From Mesorhizobium sp. (GTDB taxonomy: Bacteria; Pseudomonadota; Alphaproteobacteria; Rhizobiales; Rhizobiaceae): a stretch of 64,000 nt of DNA. Where the stretch lies: the NCBI GenBank assembly GCA_004963905.1, contig SUGL01000016.1, positions 78,908-142,907 of the forward strand, read 5' to 3'. Shown one piece after another: positions 37,938-46,328 of the stretch (positions within the stretch are counted from its first letter, which is position 1; every line of letters starts with the position of its first letter). Both the position numbers and the translations under genes were made by a program. Below the pieces are notes generated by a model. The model did not search any database. It was not told the origin of the DNA and worked only from the letters and a program-made list of their open reading frames with translations.

Positions 37938-37980
37938 TGGTATTCGGCCGTCCGATCCATCATCGCAGACGTTGGCAGTT

Positions 37981-38206
37981 AGCCGGAACTTACGCGACGT
38001 CGTCATCCACGGGCGGAGCGACGCGAAGCGGAGCGCAGACCCGAGGATCCATTCCGTGACCTTGATCGTAGAACGCTACGGAGCAGAATTCTGCACCGTC
38101 GCAACGCTTCGAAGTCACGGAATGGATCCTCGGGTCTACGCGCGTCGCTTCGCTCCTTGCTCCGCCCGTGGATGACGACGTCGCGGAGGGTTCCGGCCAA
38201 TCGCGT
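37981..38206. repeat. Double palindromic element, copy 2, filling the 37938-38247 gap
   Basis: The outermost parts CCGGAACTTACGCGACG and CGTCGCGGAGGGTTCCGG pair with a small bulge. Next inward are CGTCATCCACGGGCGGAGC and GCTCCGCCCGTGGATGACG (one-base variation), and an inner arm CCCGAGGATCCATTCCGTGA pairs exactly with its complement near 38113-38133. It holds the shared segment CGCGTCGCTTCGCTCCTTGC. It lies between the convergent MFS and ribB genes and is the only thing in that gap. Confidence 0.85.
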
Positions 38207-38247
38207 AAGTGTCCGATTTGCTTGGAGGAACTTCCGTCCCTCGCCAG

Positions 38248-39348
38248 CTACAGAATCTCGGTCCTGGCGATGTGGATGCCAAACCCTTCGAGGCCGACAT
38301 AGTGGCGCTCGCGCGAGGCGATCAGATTGATCGAGGAGATGCCGAGATCCCTGAGAATCTGGGCGCCAAGCCCGATCTCGCGCCACTCGCTCTCGCGCCG
38401 GCGCGCTTCCTCATGGTCCTCGCGGTCGCCGCTCATCGGGCGCTTGCGCTCCTGGTGGGCGACGCCGACCGAGCCCTCGCGCAGATAGACGATGACGCCG
38501 CGCTTGCGCTCGCCCATCGCCTTCATGATGCGGTCAAGGCGGTGGCTGGTGCCGAAGACGTCGGTCACGACGTCCTCCGAATGCAGTCGCACCGGCACCT
38601 CCTCGCCGTCGCGGATGTCGCCGAAGACGATGGCGACGTGATGCATGGAATCCCAGGGCAGCGTGTAGGTGAAGACCTGCGCCTTGCCGCCGGGCGTGTC
38701 GATGTCGGAGCAGGCGACGCGCTCGACCAGCGTTTCCTTGCGCTGGCGGTAGGCGATGAGGTCGGCGACCGAAACCTGCTTCAGGCCATGCTGTTCCGCG
38801 AAGGCCTGAACCTCGGGGCCGCGCTTGACCGTGCCGTCGTCGTTGACCAGTTCGGAAATGACGCCGACCGGCGGCAGGCCGGCGAGCTTGCAGAGGTCGA
38901 CCGCGGCCTCGGTATGGCCTGAACGCATCAGGACACCGCCTTCGCGCGCGATCAGCGGGAAGATGTGGCCGGGACGCACGAAGTCGGAGGCGCCGACATT
39001 ACCGTTGGCGAGGTTGCGCACGGTGAGCGTTCGGTCATCGGCGGAAATGCCGGTCGTGGTGCCGTGCTTGAAGTCGACGCTGACGGTGAAGGCGGTGGTG
39101 TGGGCGGAATCATTGTCGGCCACCATCGGCGCAAGATTCAAACGCCGTGCCTCTTCGCGCGGCATCGGCGTGCAGACGATGCCGGAGGTGTTGCGGACGA
39201 TGAAGGCCATTTTCTCCGGCGTGCAGTGCACCGCGGCGACGATCAGGTCGCCCTCGTTCTCGCGCCCGTCATCGTCCATGACGACGACGATCTCGCCGCG
39301 CTCGAAAGCACGGATCGCTTCGACGATCTTCTTCTGGTCGTATGGCAT
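38248..39348 (-). CDS. ribB: 3,4-dihydroxy-2-butanone-4-phosphate synthase with inactive GTP cyclohydrolase II-like domain (RibBX type)
   Basis: Flavin pathway enzyme making the four-carbon unit of riboflavin from ribulose-5-phosphate. It has 366 residues. The N-terminal DHBP synthase half is intact: DDDGRENEGDLI (25-36) and MRSGHTEAAVDL (141-152). The C-terminal half resembles GTP cyclohydrolase II, but the zinc cysteines expected after HSE are missing: the segment reads HSEDVVTDVFGTSHRLDR (about 257-273). Thus only the RibB step is likely catalysed, as described for RibBX proteins of rhizobia. A 7-bp tandem repeat lies 25 bases upstream of the start. Confidence 0.93.
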   Translation of the reverse strand: MPYDQKKIVEAIRAFERGEIVVVMDDDGRENEGDLIVAAVHCTPEKMAFIVRNTSGIVCTPMPREEARRLNLAPMVADNDSAHTTAFTVSVDFKHGTTTGISADDRTLTVRNLANGNVGASDFVRPGHIFPLIAREGGVLMRSGHTEAAVDLCKLAGLPPVGVISELVNDDGTVKRGPEVQAFAEQHGLKQVSVADLIAYRQRKETLVERVACSDIDTPGGKAQVFTYTLPWDSMHHVAIVFGDIRDGEEVPVRLHSEDVVTDVFGTSHRLDRIMKAMGERKRGVIVYLREGSVGVAHQERKRPMSGDREDHEEARRRESEWREIGLGAQILRDLGISSINLIASRERHYVGLEGFGIHIARTEIL

Positions 39349-39373
39349 GGGCGCTCGCTTCGCTCGCAGGAAT

Positions 39374-39446
<73 letters not shown>

Positions 39447-39469
<23 letters not shown>

Positions 39470-40562
39470 TTCCCGTCTGTCCTCTGTGCCGCAGATAATG
39501 ATCCGCGATCGCGCAGGCAACCATGGCCTCGCCGATCGGCACGGCGCGGATGCCGACGCACGGATCGTGGCGGCCCTTGGTCATCACCTCGACGTCCTTG
39601 CCGTCCTTGTCGATGGACTTGCGCGGCGTGAGAATCGATGAGGTCGGCTTGACGGCGAAGCGGGCGACGATCGCCTGGCCGGTCGAGATGCCGCCAAGGA
39701 TGCCCCCGGCATGGTTGGACAAAAACACCGGCTTGCCGTCATTGCCGATCCGCATCTCGTCGGCGTTCTGCTCGCCGGTGATGCGGGCGGCCTCGAAGCC
39801 GTTGCCGATCTCGACGCCCTTGACGGCGTTGATCGACATCAGGCCCGAGGCGATGTCCTGGTCGAGCTTGGCGTAGATCGGCGCGCCTAGGCCCGCCGGC
39901 ACGCCCTCGGCGACGATTTCGATCACCGCGCCGACCGAGGAGCCCGCTTTGCGGATGCCGTCGAGATAGGCGGCGAAGACCGGGACCGAGGCCGGATCGG
40001 GGGTGAAGAACGGGTTTTCGGGATCACTGACGAAATTCCAGTTCCAGTTGGCGCGGTCTATTCGTTTTTCGCCCATCGAGACCAGCGCGCCGCGCACCAC
40101 CATGCCGGGCACCACCCTGCGCGCCAGCGCGCCGGCCGCCACGCGCGCCGCCGTCTCGCGCGCCGAGGAACGGCCGCCGCCGCGATGGTCGCGCAGGCCG
40201 TATTTGACCTCATAGGTGTAGTCGGCATGGCCCGGCCGGTACTGGCGGGCGATCTCGCCATAATCCTTGGAGCGCTGGTCGACATTCTCGATCAGCATCG
40301 ACACCGGCGTGCCGGTGGTGATCATCGTCTCGCCGTCCTCATCGAGGATGAAGCCTGAGAGGATCTTCACCTCGTCCGGCTCGCGGCGCTGGGTGACGAA
40401 ACGCGACTGCCCGGGGCGGCGGCGGTCGAGGTCGGCCTGGATGTCCTCGCGCTTGAAGCGGATGCCGGGCGGGCAGCCGTCCACAACGCAGCCGAGCGCG
40501 GCGCCATGGCTTTCACCCCAAGTAGTGACGCGGAACAGATGGCCGAATGTGTTGTGCGACAT
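39447..40562 (-). CDS. aroC: Chorismate synthase
   Basis: FMN-dependent enzyme forming chorismate, the branch point to aromatic amino acids, folate and ubiquinone. It has 371 residues from the ATG at 40560-40562; the frame is open 15 codons further but without family character. Clear signatures are [40 protein letters not shown] and [16 protein letters not shown], and [18 protein letters not shown] near the end. The last residues (AVGSRD) are encoded inside the heptanucleotide repeat, so the C-terminus is set by it. Confidence 0.97.
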
Positions 40563-40776
40563 GGAAAAACGCCCTGCCCGGCGGCGGAGCCCGGTTCGCC
40601 GGTTCAAGGCTGCCTTCTATTGGCGTTTTCCACAGCGGTCAAACGGTGATCGGATGCATCAATCTGTGATCTGGCCGATTTAGTTTTGACACATTCGGTT
40701 GGTTTCTGCTCTCTTCCATCCGCCGTTGAGGATCCGCCGTTGCTCATGCCGGCGCAATGACCAAAAGAGGACGACG

Positions 40777-41037
40777 ATGCGTACCCTGATTGGCGCCGTT
40801 GGCGCCATGCTCATGATTTCCACCGCCGCATTCGCCGGCCAGACCGAGGGCCTGATCAAGAAAGTCGACAAGGACACGCTGACGCTGACGCTCGACGACG
40901 GAAAGTCCTACAAGCTCAACGCCGAGACCGACCTCGACGCATTGAAGCCCGGCATGGACATCGTCATCGCCTACGACGTGACCAATGGCGAGAATGTCGT
41001 GACAGATATGCAGTTGCCGGACAGCGATCAGAATTAG
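40777..41037 (+). CDS. DUF1344 small secreted protein
   Basis: Protein of 86 residues with a signal peptide (MRTLIGAVGAMLMISTAAFA) and a short domain GLIKKVDKDTLTLTLDDGKSYKL followed by PGMDIVIAYDV, the DUF1344 pattern common in rhizobia. A small beta-barrel periplasmic protein is likely; function unknown. The ATG at 40777 follows GAGGACGACG. The frame is open upstream to 40699 but without a ribosome site or family match. Confidence 0.9.
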   Translation: MRTLIGAVGAMLMISTAAFAGQTEGLIKKVDKDTLTLTLDDGKSYKLNAETDLDALKPGMDIVIAYDVTNGENVVTDMQLPDSDQN

Positions 41038-41065
41038 ATTCAGGTGAGGCCGGCCTGACCTGAAT
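41038..41065. terminator. Palindromic terminator-like hairpin between convergent genes
   Basis: ATTCAGGT (41038-41045) and ACCTGAAT (41058-41065) enclose AGGCCGGCCT, which is itself palindromic. Only one G-G mismatch breaks the 28-bp symmetry. It follows directly after the DUF1344 stop and precedes the end of the opposite-strand phosphatase gene. Confidence 0.7.
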
Positions 41066-41080
41066 TTGGCAGGCCGCCGC

Positions 41081-41668
41081 CTACAACCACTCCAGGCTCC
41101 GGCCCTCCAGCCGGAGCAGGCGATCCTGCGGGATCTCCAGGCTGGCCGCCTCCTTCTTGGACACGCCTTCGACAAAGCGGAACAGACAGCGCATCACCCC
41201 GCCATGGGTGACGCAGACCGTCTGCCGCGCAAGCGCGTCGAACCACGGCTTCACCCGTTCAAGCAGCATCTCGTAGCTTTCCGCGCCCTCGCCTGGCGGT
41301 TGGTAATCCCATTTGGCGGCGCGGCGGCCATGCGTCGAGCCAGGATGCCGGGCTTCGAGTTCGGCGAAGGTAAAGCCCTGCCAGTCGCCGAAACTCAATT
41401 CCACCAGACGCGGGTCCGTCCGGTAAGCGAGCGGGTCGAGCCCCATTGCCGCCCGCATCAGTTCCATCGTTTCGCATGTGCGCCGCATCGGACTGGCGAC
41501 AAAGTCGAAATCCTCGCCCTTGCCGATCATCGCGGCCAGGCGCCGGCCGTTGCCGGTCGCCTGCCGGCGGCCAAGCTCATTGATGTCGGTGTCGGCCTGG
41601 CCCTGCAGACGACGCTGGGTATTCCACTCGGTCTGGCCATGGCGCGCGAGATAGACGAGCGGATACAT
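41081..41668 (-). CDS. Histidine phosphatase family protein
   Basis: Phosphoglycerate mutase-like phosphatase of 195 residues. The intact RHG motif is in LVYLARHGQTEWNTQRRLQGQ, followed by FVASPMRRTCETMEL, ELSFGDWQGFTFAELEARHPG (acid residue) and VCVTHGGVMRCLFRF (second histidine). All catalytic residues expected of the active family are present. The substrate is unknown. It is convergent with the DUF1344 gene and lies downstream of fabI in the same direction. Confidence 0.92.
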   Translation of the reverse strand: MYPLVYLARHGQTEWNTQRRLQGQADTDINELGRRQATGNGRRLAAMIGKGEDFDFVASPMRRTCETMELMRAAMGLDPLAYRTDPRLVELSFGDWQGFTFAELEARHPGSTHGRRAAKWDYQPPGEGAESYEMLLERVKPWFDALARQTVCVTHGGVMRCLFRFVEGVSKKEAASLEIPQDRLLRLEGRSLEWL

Positions 41669-41724
41669 CAGGTCTTCCGGAGGTCGGGCCAGGGCCTGGG
41701 ACTAAGGGTAGGCTGGGAAGCGGG

Positions 41725-42543
41725 TTAGTCCTTGACGGTCGAGATATCCGGCGCGTCGACCGCCTTCATGCCGACGACGTGGTAGCCCGAATCGACGTGA
41801 TGGACCTCGCCGGTCACGCCTCGCGACAGGTCCGACAGGAAATAGACGCCGGAATCGCCGACCTCTTCCTGCGTCACCGTCTGCTTCAGCGGCGCGTTGT
41901 ACTCGTTCCATTTGAGGATGTAGCGGAAGTCGCCGATGCCGGAAGCGGCGAGCGTCTTGATCGGGCCGGCCGAGATCGCGTTGACGCGGATCTTCTTGGC
42001 GCCGAGGTCGACGGCGAGATAACGCACGCTGGCCTCGAGAGCCGCCTTGGCGACGCCCATGACGTTGTAATGCGGCATCACCTTCTCGGCGCCGTAATAG
42101 GTCAAAGTCAGCAGCGAGCCACCTTCCGCCATCAGCGGCTCGGCGCGCTTGGCGATGGTGGTGAAGGAGAATACCGAAATGTCCATGGTGCGCAGGAAAT
42201 TGTCGCGCGTCGTCTCGACATAGCGGCCGGTGAGCTCGTCCTTGTCCGAGAAGGCGATCGCATGGACGAGGAAGTCGAGCTTGCCCCAGTGCTTGGCAAT
42301 ATCGGCAAAGACCGCGTCCAGGCTTTCCGAGTCGGTCACGTCGCAATGACCGGCGACATGCGCGTTGAGTTCCGCCGCCAGCGGCTCGACGCGCTTCTTG
42401 AACGCCTCGCCCTGATAGGTCAGCGCGATCTCGGCGCCGTGGTCGACGCAAGCCTTGGCGATTCCGAAAGCGATCGACCGATTGTTCGCGACGCCCAGAA
42501 TAAGGCCTCGCTTACCGGCCATCAGGCCCTGTCCACCCGCCAT
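41725..42543 (-). CDS. fabI: Enoyl-[acyl-carrier-protein] reductase (NADH)
   Basis: Short-chain dehydrogenase completing each elongation round of fatty-acid synthesis. It has 272 residues from the ATG at 42541-42543; the frame is open 19 codons upstream but without family character. The nucleotide site LILGVANNRSIAFGIAKAC and the catalytic pattern YNVMGVAKAALEASVRYLA (Y-x6-K) are clear. TLTYYGAEKVMPHYN is the FabI-specific tyrosine region. It lies between a DnaJ-like gene and the phosphatase in the same direction. Confidence 0.95.
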   Translation of the reverse strand: MAGGQGLMAGKRGLILGVANNRSIAFGIAKACVDHGAEIALTYQGEAFKKRVEPLAAELNAHVAGHCDVTDSESLDAVFADIAKHWGKLDFLVHAIAFSDKDELTGRYVETTRDNFLRTMDISVFSFTTIAKRAEPLMAEGGSLLTLTYYGAEKVMPHYNVMGVAKAALEASVRYLAVDLGAKKIRVNAISAGPIKTLAASGIGDFRYILKWNEYNAPLKQTVTQEEVGDSGVYFLSDLSRGVTGEVHHVDSGYHVVGMKAVDAPDISTVKD

Positions 42544-42651
42544 GTGCACGTTCTCCGCAAGAGATGTCAGCTTTTGTGGAGCCCTATCGCACAGGCACAC
42601 AGCCCCTTCAAGCGTCGAAAACGGACTGGCTCGAGGAGAAAACCGCCTCGA

Positions 42652-43578
42652 TCAGCCTTTTCGGTTGCGCATCAGGGCTTCTAGATCGGCATCTCCGCCC
42701 TCCGGCAGCATCAGCCGGACATGGGCATAAAGGTCGCCGTGGCCACCGGCTTTTTCCGGCAAACCCCTGCCCTTCAGGCGCAATACCTTGTCCGAGCTCG
42801 ACCATGCCGGAACGTTGACAGCGAGCTTGCCGGTCGGCGTCTCGACCGCCACCTTGGCGCCGAGCACCGCGTCGGCCAGGTCGACGGGCAGGTCGACATG
42901 CAGGTCGCGGCCCTCGATGCGATAGCGCGGATGGCGGCGGATGTGGATCTTGACCAGCGCGTCGCCCGGCTGCCCGGGCCCCTGCTCGCCCTGGCCCTTG
43001 AGGCGGATGGTCTGGCCTTCCTCGACATAGGCCGGCAGCTTGACCGCCATCTTGCGGCCATCGGGGAACATCGCCGTCACCTTCTCGGCGGTGGCGGCCT
43101 CCTCGACGGTGATGTCCAGCGTGACGTTCAGGTCGGGCGCCTGGACCGGCTGGCGACGGTCGCCTCGGCCACCGCGCGCGCCCGAAAAGGCATCGCCGAA
43201 GATCTGGCTGAAGATGTCGCTGTTGCCGTCGAACGGATCGCCGCCCGGACGGCCGGTGCGGAATTCGAAATGCGCGCCGCCGGGACCCTGCTGGCGGCGG
43301 AAGCCGGCAAACGGGTCGCCACCGCCGGCCGCGCCTTCGAAGCCCTGGAACCTCGGCTTGCCGTCGGCGTCGATCTCGCCGCGATCGTATGCGGCGCGCG
43401 TCTTCTCGTCGCCGACGATCTCGTAGGCCTGGTTGGCGGCGGCAAAACGCTCCTTCGCCTTCGGATCATTCGGATTCTGGTCCGGATGATGCTGCTTGGC
43501 GAGCTTGCGGTACGCCGATTTTATTTCCTTGGCCGATGCGTTCCTGGCAACGCCCAGCACCTCATAGGGGTCGCGCAT
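42652..43578 (-). CDS. DnaJ-like co-chaperone without zinc finger (CbpA type)
   Basis: J-domain protein of 308 residues. Residues 3-68 form the J domain with the HPD motif ([22 protein letters not shown]). A glycine/phenylalanine-rich linker ([22 protein letters not shown]) follows, then the DnaJ C-terminal peptide-binding domains ([19 protein letters not shown] and [31 protein letters not shown]). The central cysteine repeats of DnaJ itself are missing, so it is the type II or CbpA form. It would stimulate the ATPase of DnaK. It lies upstream of fabI in the same direction. Confidence 0.92.
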   Translation of the reverse strand: MRDPYEVLGVARNASAKEIKSAYRKLAKQHHPDQNPNDPKAKERFAAANQAYEIVGDEKTRAAYDRGEIDADGKPRFQGFEGAAGGGDPFAGFRRQQGPGGAHFEFRTGRPGGDPFDGNSDIFSQIFGDAFSGARGGRGDRRQPVQAPDLNVTLDITVEEAATAEKVTAMFPDGRKMAVKLPAYVEEGQTIRLKGQGEQGPGQPGDALVKIHIRRHPRYRIEGRDLHVDLPVDLADAVLGAKVAVETPTGKLAVNVPAWSSSDKVLRLKGRGLPEKAGGHGDLYAHVRLMLPEGGDADLEALMRNRKG

Positions 43579-43697
43579 GCTTCCTGCCTGTAAGAGAAGA
43601 TGAATCCACGGTGCCCCCTATATGCGCTCGGATAGGAAGAAATTCCAGTGGCGCAAGGGGGATCGGCTGGCGAAAATCAGAGCACCCCCGAACCAGA

Positions 43698-44162
43698 TCA
43701 GAGCGCCTTGAACTCCTGCATGCGCCAGCCGCCGGCGCCGGCCATGCAGAGCTCGCCCTTGTACAGGGCGACGCCGTCGAAACTCTCCCGCGTGGCGGTG
43801 AAGCGGCGGCAGTTGAGGCCGCCATCCTTGAGCTCCACCAGTTCGGTGATCGCGCCGCGCGAACCGGTGCCGGCATTGGCCCATGGCACGGCTTGGCCGC
43901 CGAGCTCCTGGATGTCGGCGGAGGAGACCGCATTGCCGATCGTGGTCTGGTCCGAATCGTTGTCGCTGGTTGCCGGCTGGGCAGGCGCGGAAGGGGCGCT
44001 GGAGGTGATGATCGAGCGATCGACCTCGGCCTTCTCCAAGCTGAAGCCGCCGGCGCCACAGGCAGTGAGTGGAAGCGCCAATATCAGCAGCGCAGCCTTG
44101 GCACTGGCCGAAGCAATAACGCTCCATTGCCCGCTGTCAAAAGCTTGCGCGATACGCGACAA
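43698..44162 (-). CDS. RT0821/Lpp0805-like surface lipoprotein
   Basis: Lipoprotein of about 154 residues. The signal [15 protein letters not shown] contains a lipobox ending at cysteine. The mature part [10 protein letters not shown]-like [14 protein letters not shown] is followed by the conserved core [67 protein letters not shown] chose TTG at 44160-44162 because GGGAGGAG lies 8 bases upstream; a longer frame to 44375 would overlap pdxH. It is divergent from pdxH. Confidence 0.78.
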   Translation of the reverse strand: MSRIAQAFDSGQWSVIASASAKAALLILALPLTACGAGGFSLEKAEVDRSIITSSAPSAPAQPATSDNDSDQTTIGNAVSSADIQELGGQAVPWANAGTGSRGAITELVELKDGGLNCRRFTATRESFDGVALYKGELCMAGAGGWRMQEFKAL

Positions 44163-44202
44163 TCGGCGAACTCCTCCCGCAACGTTAAAAATTTGGAAAA
44201 CT

Positions 44203-44820
44203 ATGAACGAAACCGAGTTAACAAGCAGTGACTTCACCGATGCGGCGGAGCCGTTCCGGCTTTTTGCCGCATGGCTGGAAGACGCCACCAAAAGCGAGAT
44301 CAACGATCCCAACGGCGTTGCGCTGGCAACCGTCGATGCCGACGGCATGCCGGATGTGCGGATGGTGCTGCTCAAGGGGTTCGACGAAAAGGGATTTGTC
44401 TTCTACACGAATTTCGAGAGCGCCAAGGGCCGCGAGATTCTCGGCAACATGAAGGCGGCGATGTGCTTCCACTGGAAATCGCTGCGCCGCCAGGTGCGCG
44501 TGCGCGGGCCGGTGGAGATCGTCAGCGACGCCGAGGCCGACGCCTATTATGCGACGCGGCCGCGCGGCAGCCGCATCGGCGCCTGGGCCTCCAAACAGTC
44601 GCGGCCGCTGGAAAGCCGCTTCGCGCTGGAGAAGGCCGTGGCCGAATACACGGCGCGCTACGCGATCGGCGACATCCCCAGGCCGAAATACTGGTCCGGC
44701 TTCCGCATCCTGCCGCAGACGATCGAGTTCTGGCACGACCGTCCGTTCCGGCTGCATGACCGCGTCGTCTTTTCGCGCAACGCCCAGGGCGGCTGGGACA
44801 AGACCAGGCTTTATCCCTGA
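44203..44820 (+). CDS. pdxH: Pyridoxamine/pyridoxine 5'-phosphate oxidase
   Basis: FMN-dependent oxidase forming pyridoxal 5'-phosphate in B6 metabolism and salvage. It has 205 residues from the ATG at 44203. Typical segments are [76 protein letters not shown] and the C-terminal [15 protein letters not shown] ending RLYP. A longer open frame upstream of 44203 runs through the lipoprotein gene on the other strand and is not coding. LysE follows 51 bases later. Confidence 0.95.
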   Translation: MNETELTSSDFTDAAEPFRLFAAWLEDATKSEINDPNGVALATVDADGMPDVRMVLLKGFDEKGFVFYTNFESAKGREILGNMKAAMCFHWKSLRRQVRVRGPVEIVSDAEADAYYATRPRGSRIGAWASKQSRPLESRFALEKAVAEYTARYAIGDIPRPKYWSGFRILPQTIEFWHDRPFRLHDRVVFSRNAQGGWDKTRLYP

Positions 44821-44871
44821 GCTTGTGAGAATGGCGCTCGAAGCTGCCGTGATCGCAGAAAGGAGAGACGC

Positions 44872-45504
44872 ATGAGCCTGTTCCTGGCCTTTCTCGGTGT
44901 CTCGTTCATCGTGCTTGCCACGCCTGGACCCGACACCGCCATCACCATTCGCAACACGCTGCTTGGCGGGCGCATGGCGGGCGTGTTCACCGCGCTCGGC
45001 ATCTCCAGCGGCCAGACGATCTGGGCGCTGGCAACCAGCGCCGGCATCGTCGCGCTGCTCGTGGCATCGGAGCCGCTGTTTCTTGCCGTCAAATATGCGG
45101 GTGCGGCCTATCTCGTCTATCTCGGCTTCAAGGCGCTGCAGGAAGCGCTGCGGCCGCCCCATCGGCACGACATGGCGGCCGCCACCAGGCCGGCGCGGCG
45201 GCTGACGGCGGCAAGCGCCTATCGCCAAGGGCTGATCAGCGACCTCGGCAATCCGAAGATGGCGGTGTTCTTCGCGAGCCTGCTGCCGCAGTTCGTGCCG
45301 CCGGGCGGAGAAAGTTTCTCGGCGCTGCTCGGCCTCGGCGCGGTCTTCGCCGTCATGACCTTCACCTGGCTCGCGCTCTACGCGACCGTGGTCGCCAAAG
45401 CAGGGGATTTCCTGCGCCGCCCGTCGATCCGCCGCGCCATCGAGGGCGTGACCGGGATGGTGCTGATCGGCCTCGGCATCCGCATCGCGACCGAGCATCG
45501 GTGA
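44872..45504 (+). CDS. LysE family amino-acid exporter
   Basis: Inner-membrane exporter of 210 residues with six helices. The family signature PGPDTAITIRNTLLGGRMAGVFTALGI is at the N-terminus, and the conserved GLISDLGNPKMAVFFASLLPQF follows the third helix. The substrate (lysine, threonine, homoserine or another amino acid) cannot be told. The ATG has AGGAGAG upstream. It is convergent with the enoyl-CoA hydratase gene. Confidence 0.92.
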   Translation: MSLFLAFLGVSFIVLATPGPDTAITIRNTLLGGRMAGVFTALGISSGQTIWALATSAGIVALLVASEPLFLAVKYAGAAYLVYLGFKALQEALRPPHRHDMAAATRPARRLTAASAYRQGLISDLGNPKMAVFFASLLPQFVPPGGESFSALLGLGAVFAVMTFTWLALYATVVAKAGDFLRRPSIRRAIEGVTGMVLIGLGIRIATEHR

Positions 45505-45552
45505 GCGGATTTCTACCCTGCCGGCGTTTCGACCCGCCCGGCCCAGCGCGAA

Positions 45553-46302
45553 CTACTTCTTCCTGGTCATGAAAGCCGTCAGCGCGGCGCGCGCCTCGTC
45601 GGACTTCAGCCGCTCGCGGAAATGCTCGCTTTCCACCTTGATGCGGGCGACGAGTTCCTCGCGGGAGCCGCGCATAAGGTCGCGGGCGATCTTCAACGCC
45701 TGCGGCGGCTTGGCGGCGATGTCGTTGGCGGCCGCCAGCACGGCGCTTTCCAGCGCATCTTCCGCGACCACCTCATAGATCAGGCCGGCGGCCTTGGCGC
45801 GCTCGGCCGAAAAACCTTCGCCGAGACCGAGCAGCGCGAAGGCGCCCTGCCGGCCGAGGATCTGAGGCGCGAGCAGGCTGGAACCCGCCTCCGGCACCAG
45901 GCCAAGATCGACGAAGGGCGTGCGGAAGAGCGTGCGCGGCGTGGCGAAGGTCAGGTCGCAATGCAAATTGAGCGTCGTGCCGATGCCGACGGCGATGCCG
46001 TCGACGCCCGACACCATCGGCTTTTCCGTCTTGGCCAGCGCCATCAGGAAATCCCACACCTCGTTGCCGCCCTCCCCGCCCGTGGCGATCACCAGGAAGT
46101 CGGCAAGATCGTTGCCGGAGGAAAAGGCGCCGGGCACGCCGAGGAAGACGTGCACGCGAACCGCCGGATCGGCGTCGCCCTCGAGCAGGGCAGCCGACAT
46201 TTTTGCGTACATGGCGCGCGTCAGCGCGTTCTTCTTGTCCGGCCGGTTCATGCGGATGATCTGCACGGCGCCCCGGCGCTCGATGAGGATATGGTCGGTC
46301 AC
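45553..46302 (-). CDS. Enoyl-CoA hydratase/isomerase family protein
   Basis: Crotonase-fold enzyme of 249 residues in fatty-acid or related CoA-thioester breakdown. GAFSSGNDLADFL corresponds to the oxyanion-hole segment, and KPMVSGVDGIAVGIGTTLNLHCDLTFA to the second. I chose GTG at 46300-46302 because AAAGGA is 6 bases upstream. An ATG at 46332 in the same frame would overlap the stop of the acyl-CoA dehydrogenase gene by 4 bases and is also possible. The pair of genes suggests a small beta-oxidation operon. Confidence 0.9.
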   Translation of the reverse strand: MTDHILIERRGAVQIIRMNRPDKKNALTRAMYAKMSAALLEGDADPAVRVHVFLGVPGAFSSGNDLADFLVIATGGEGGNEVWDFLMALAKTEKPMVSGVDGIAVGIGTTLNLHCDLTFATPRTLFRTPFVDLGLVPEAGSSLLAPQILGRQGAFALLGLGEGFSAERAKAAGLIYEVVAEDALESAVLAAANDIAAKPPQALKIARDLMRGSREELVARIKVESEHFRERLKSDEARAALTAFMTRKK

Positions 46303-46328
46303 GGTCGGTCCTTTGAATGTAGGAACGC

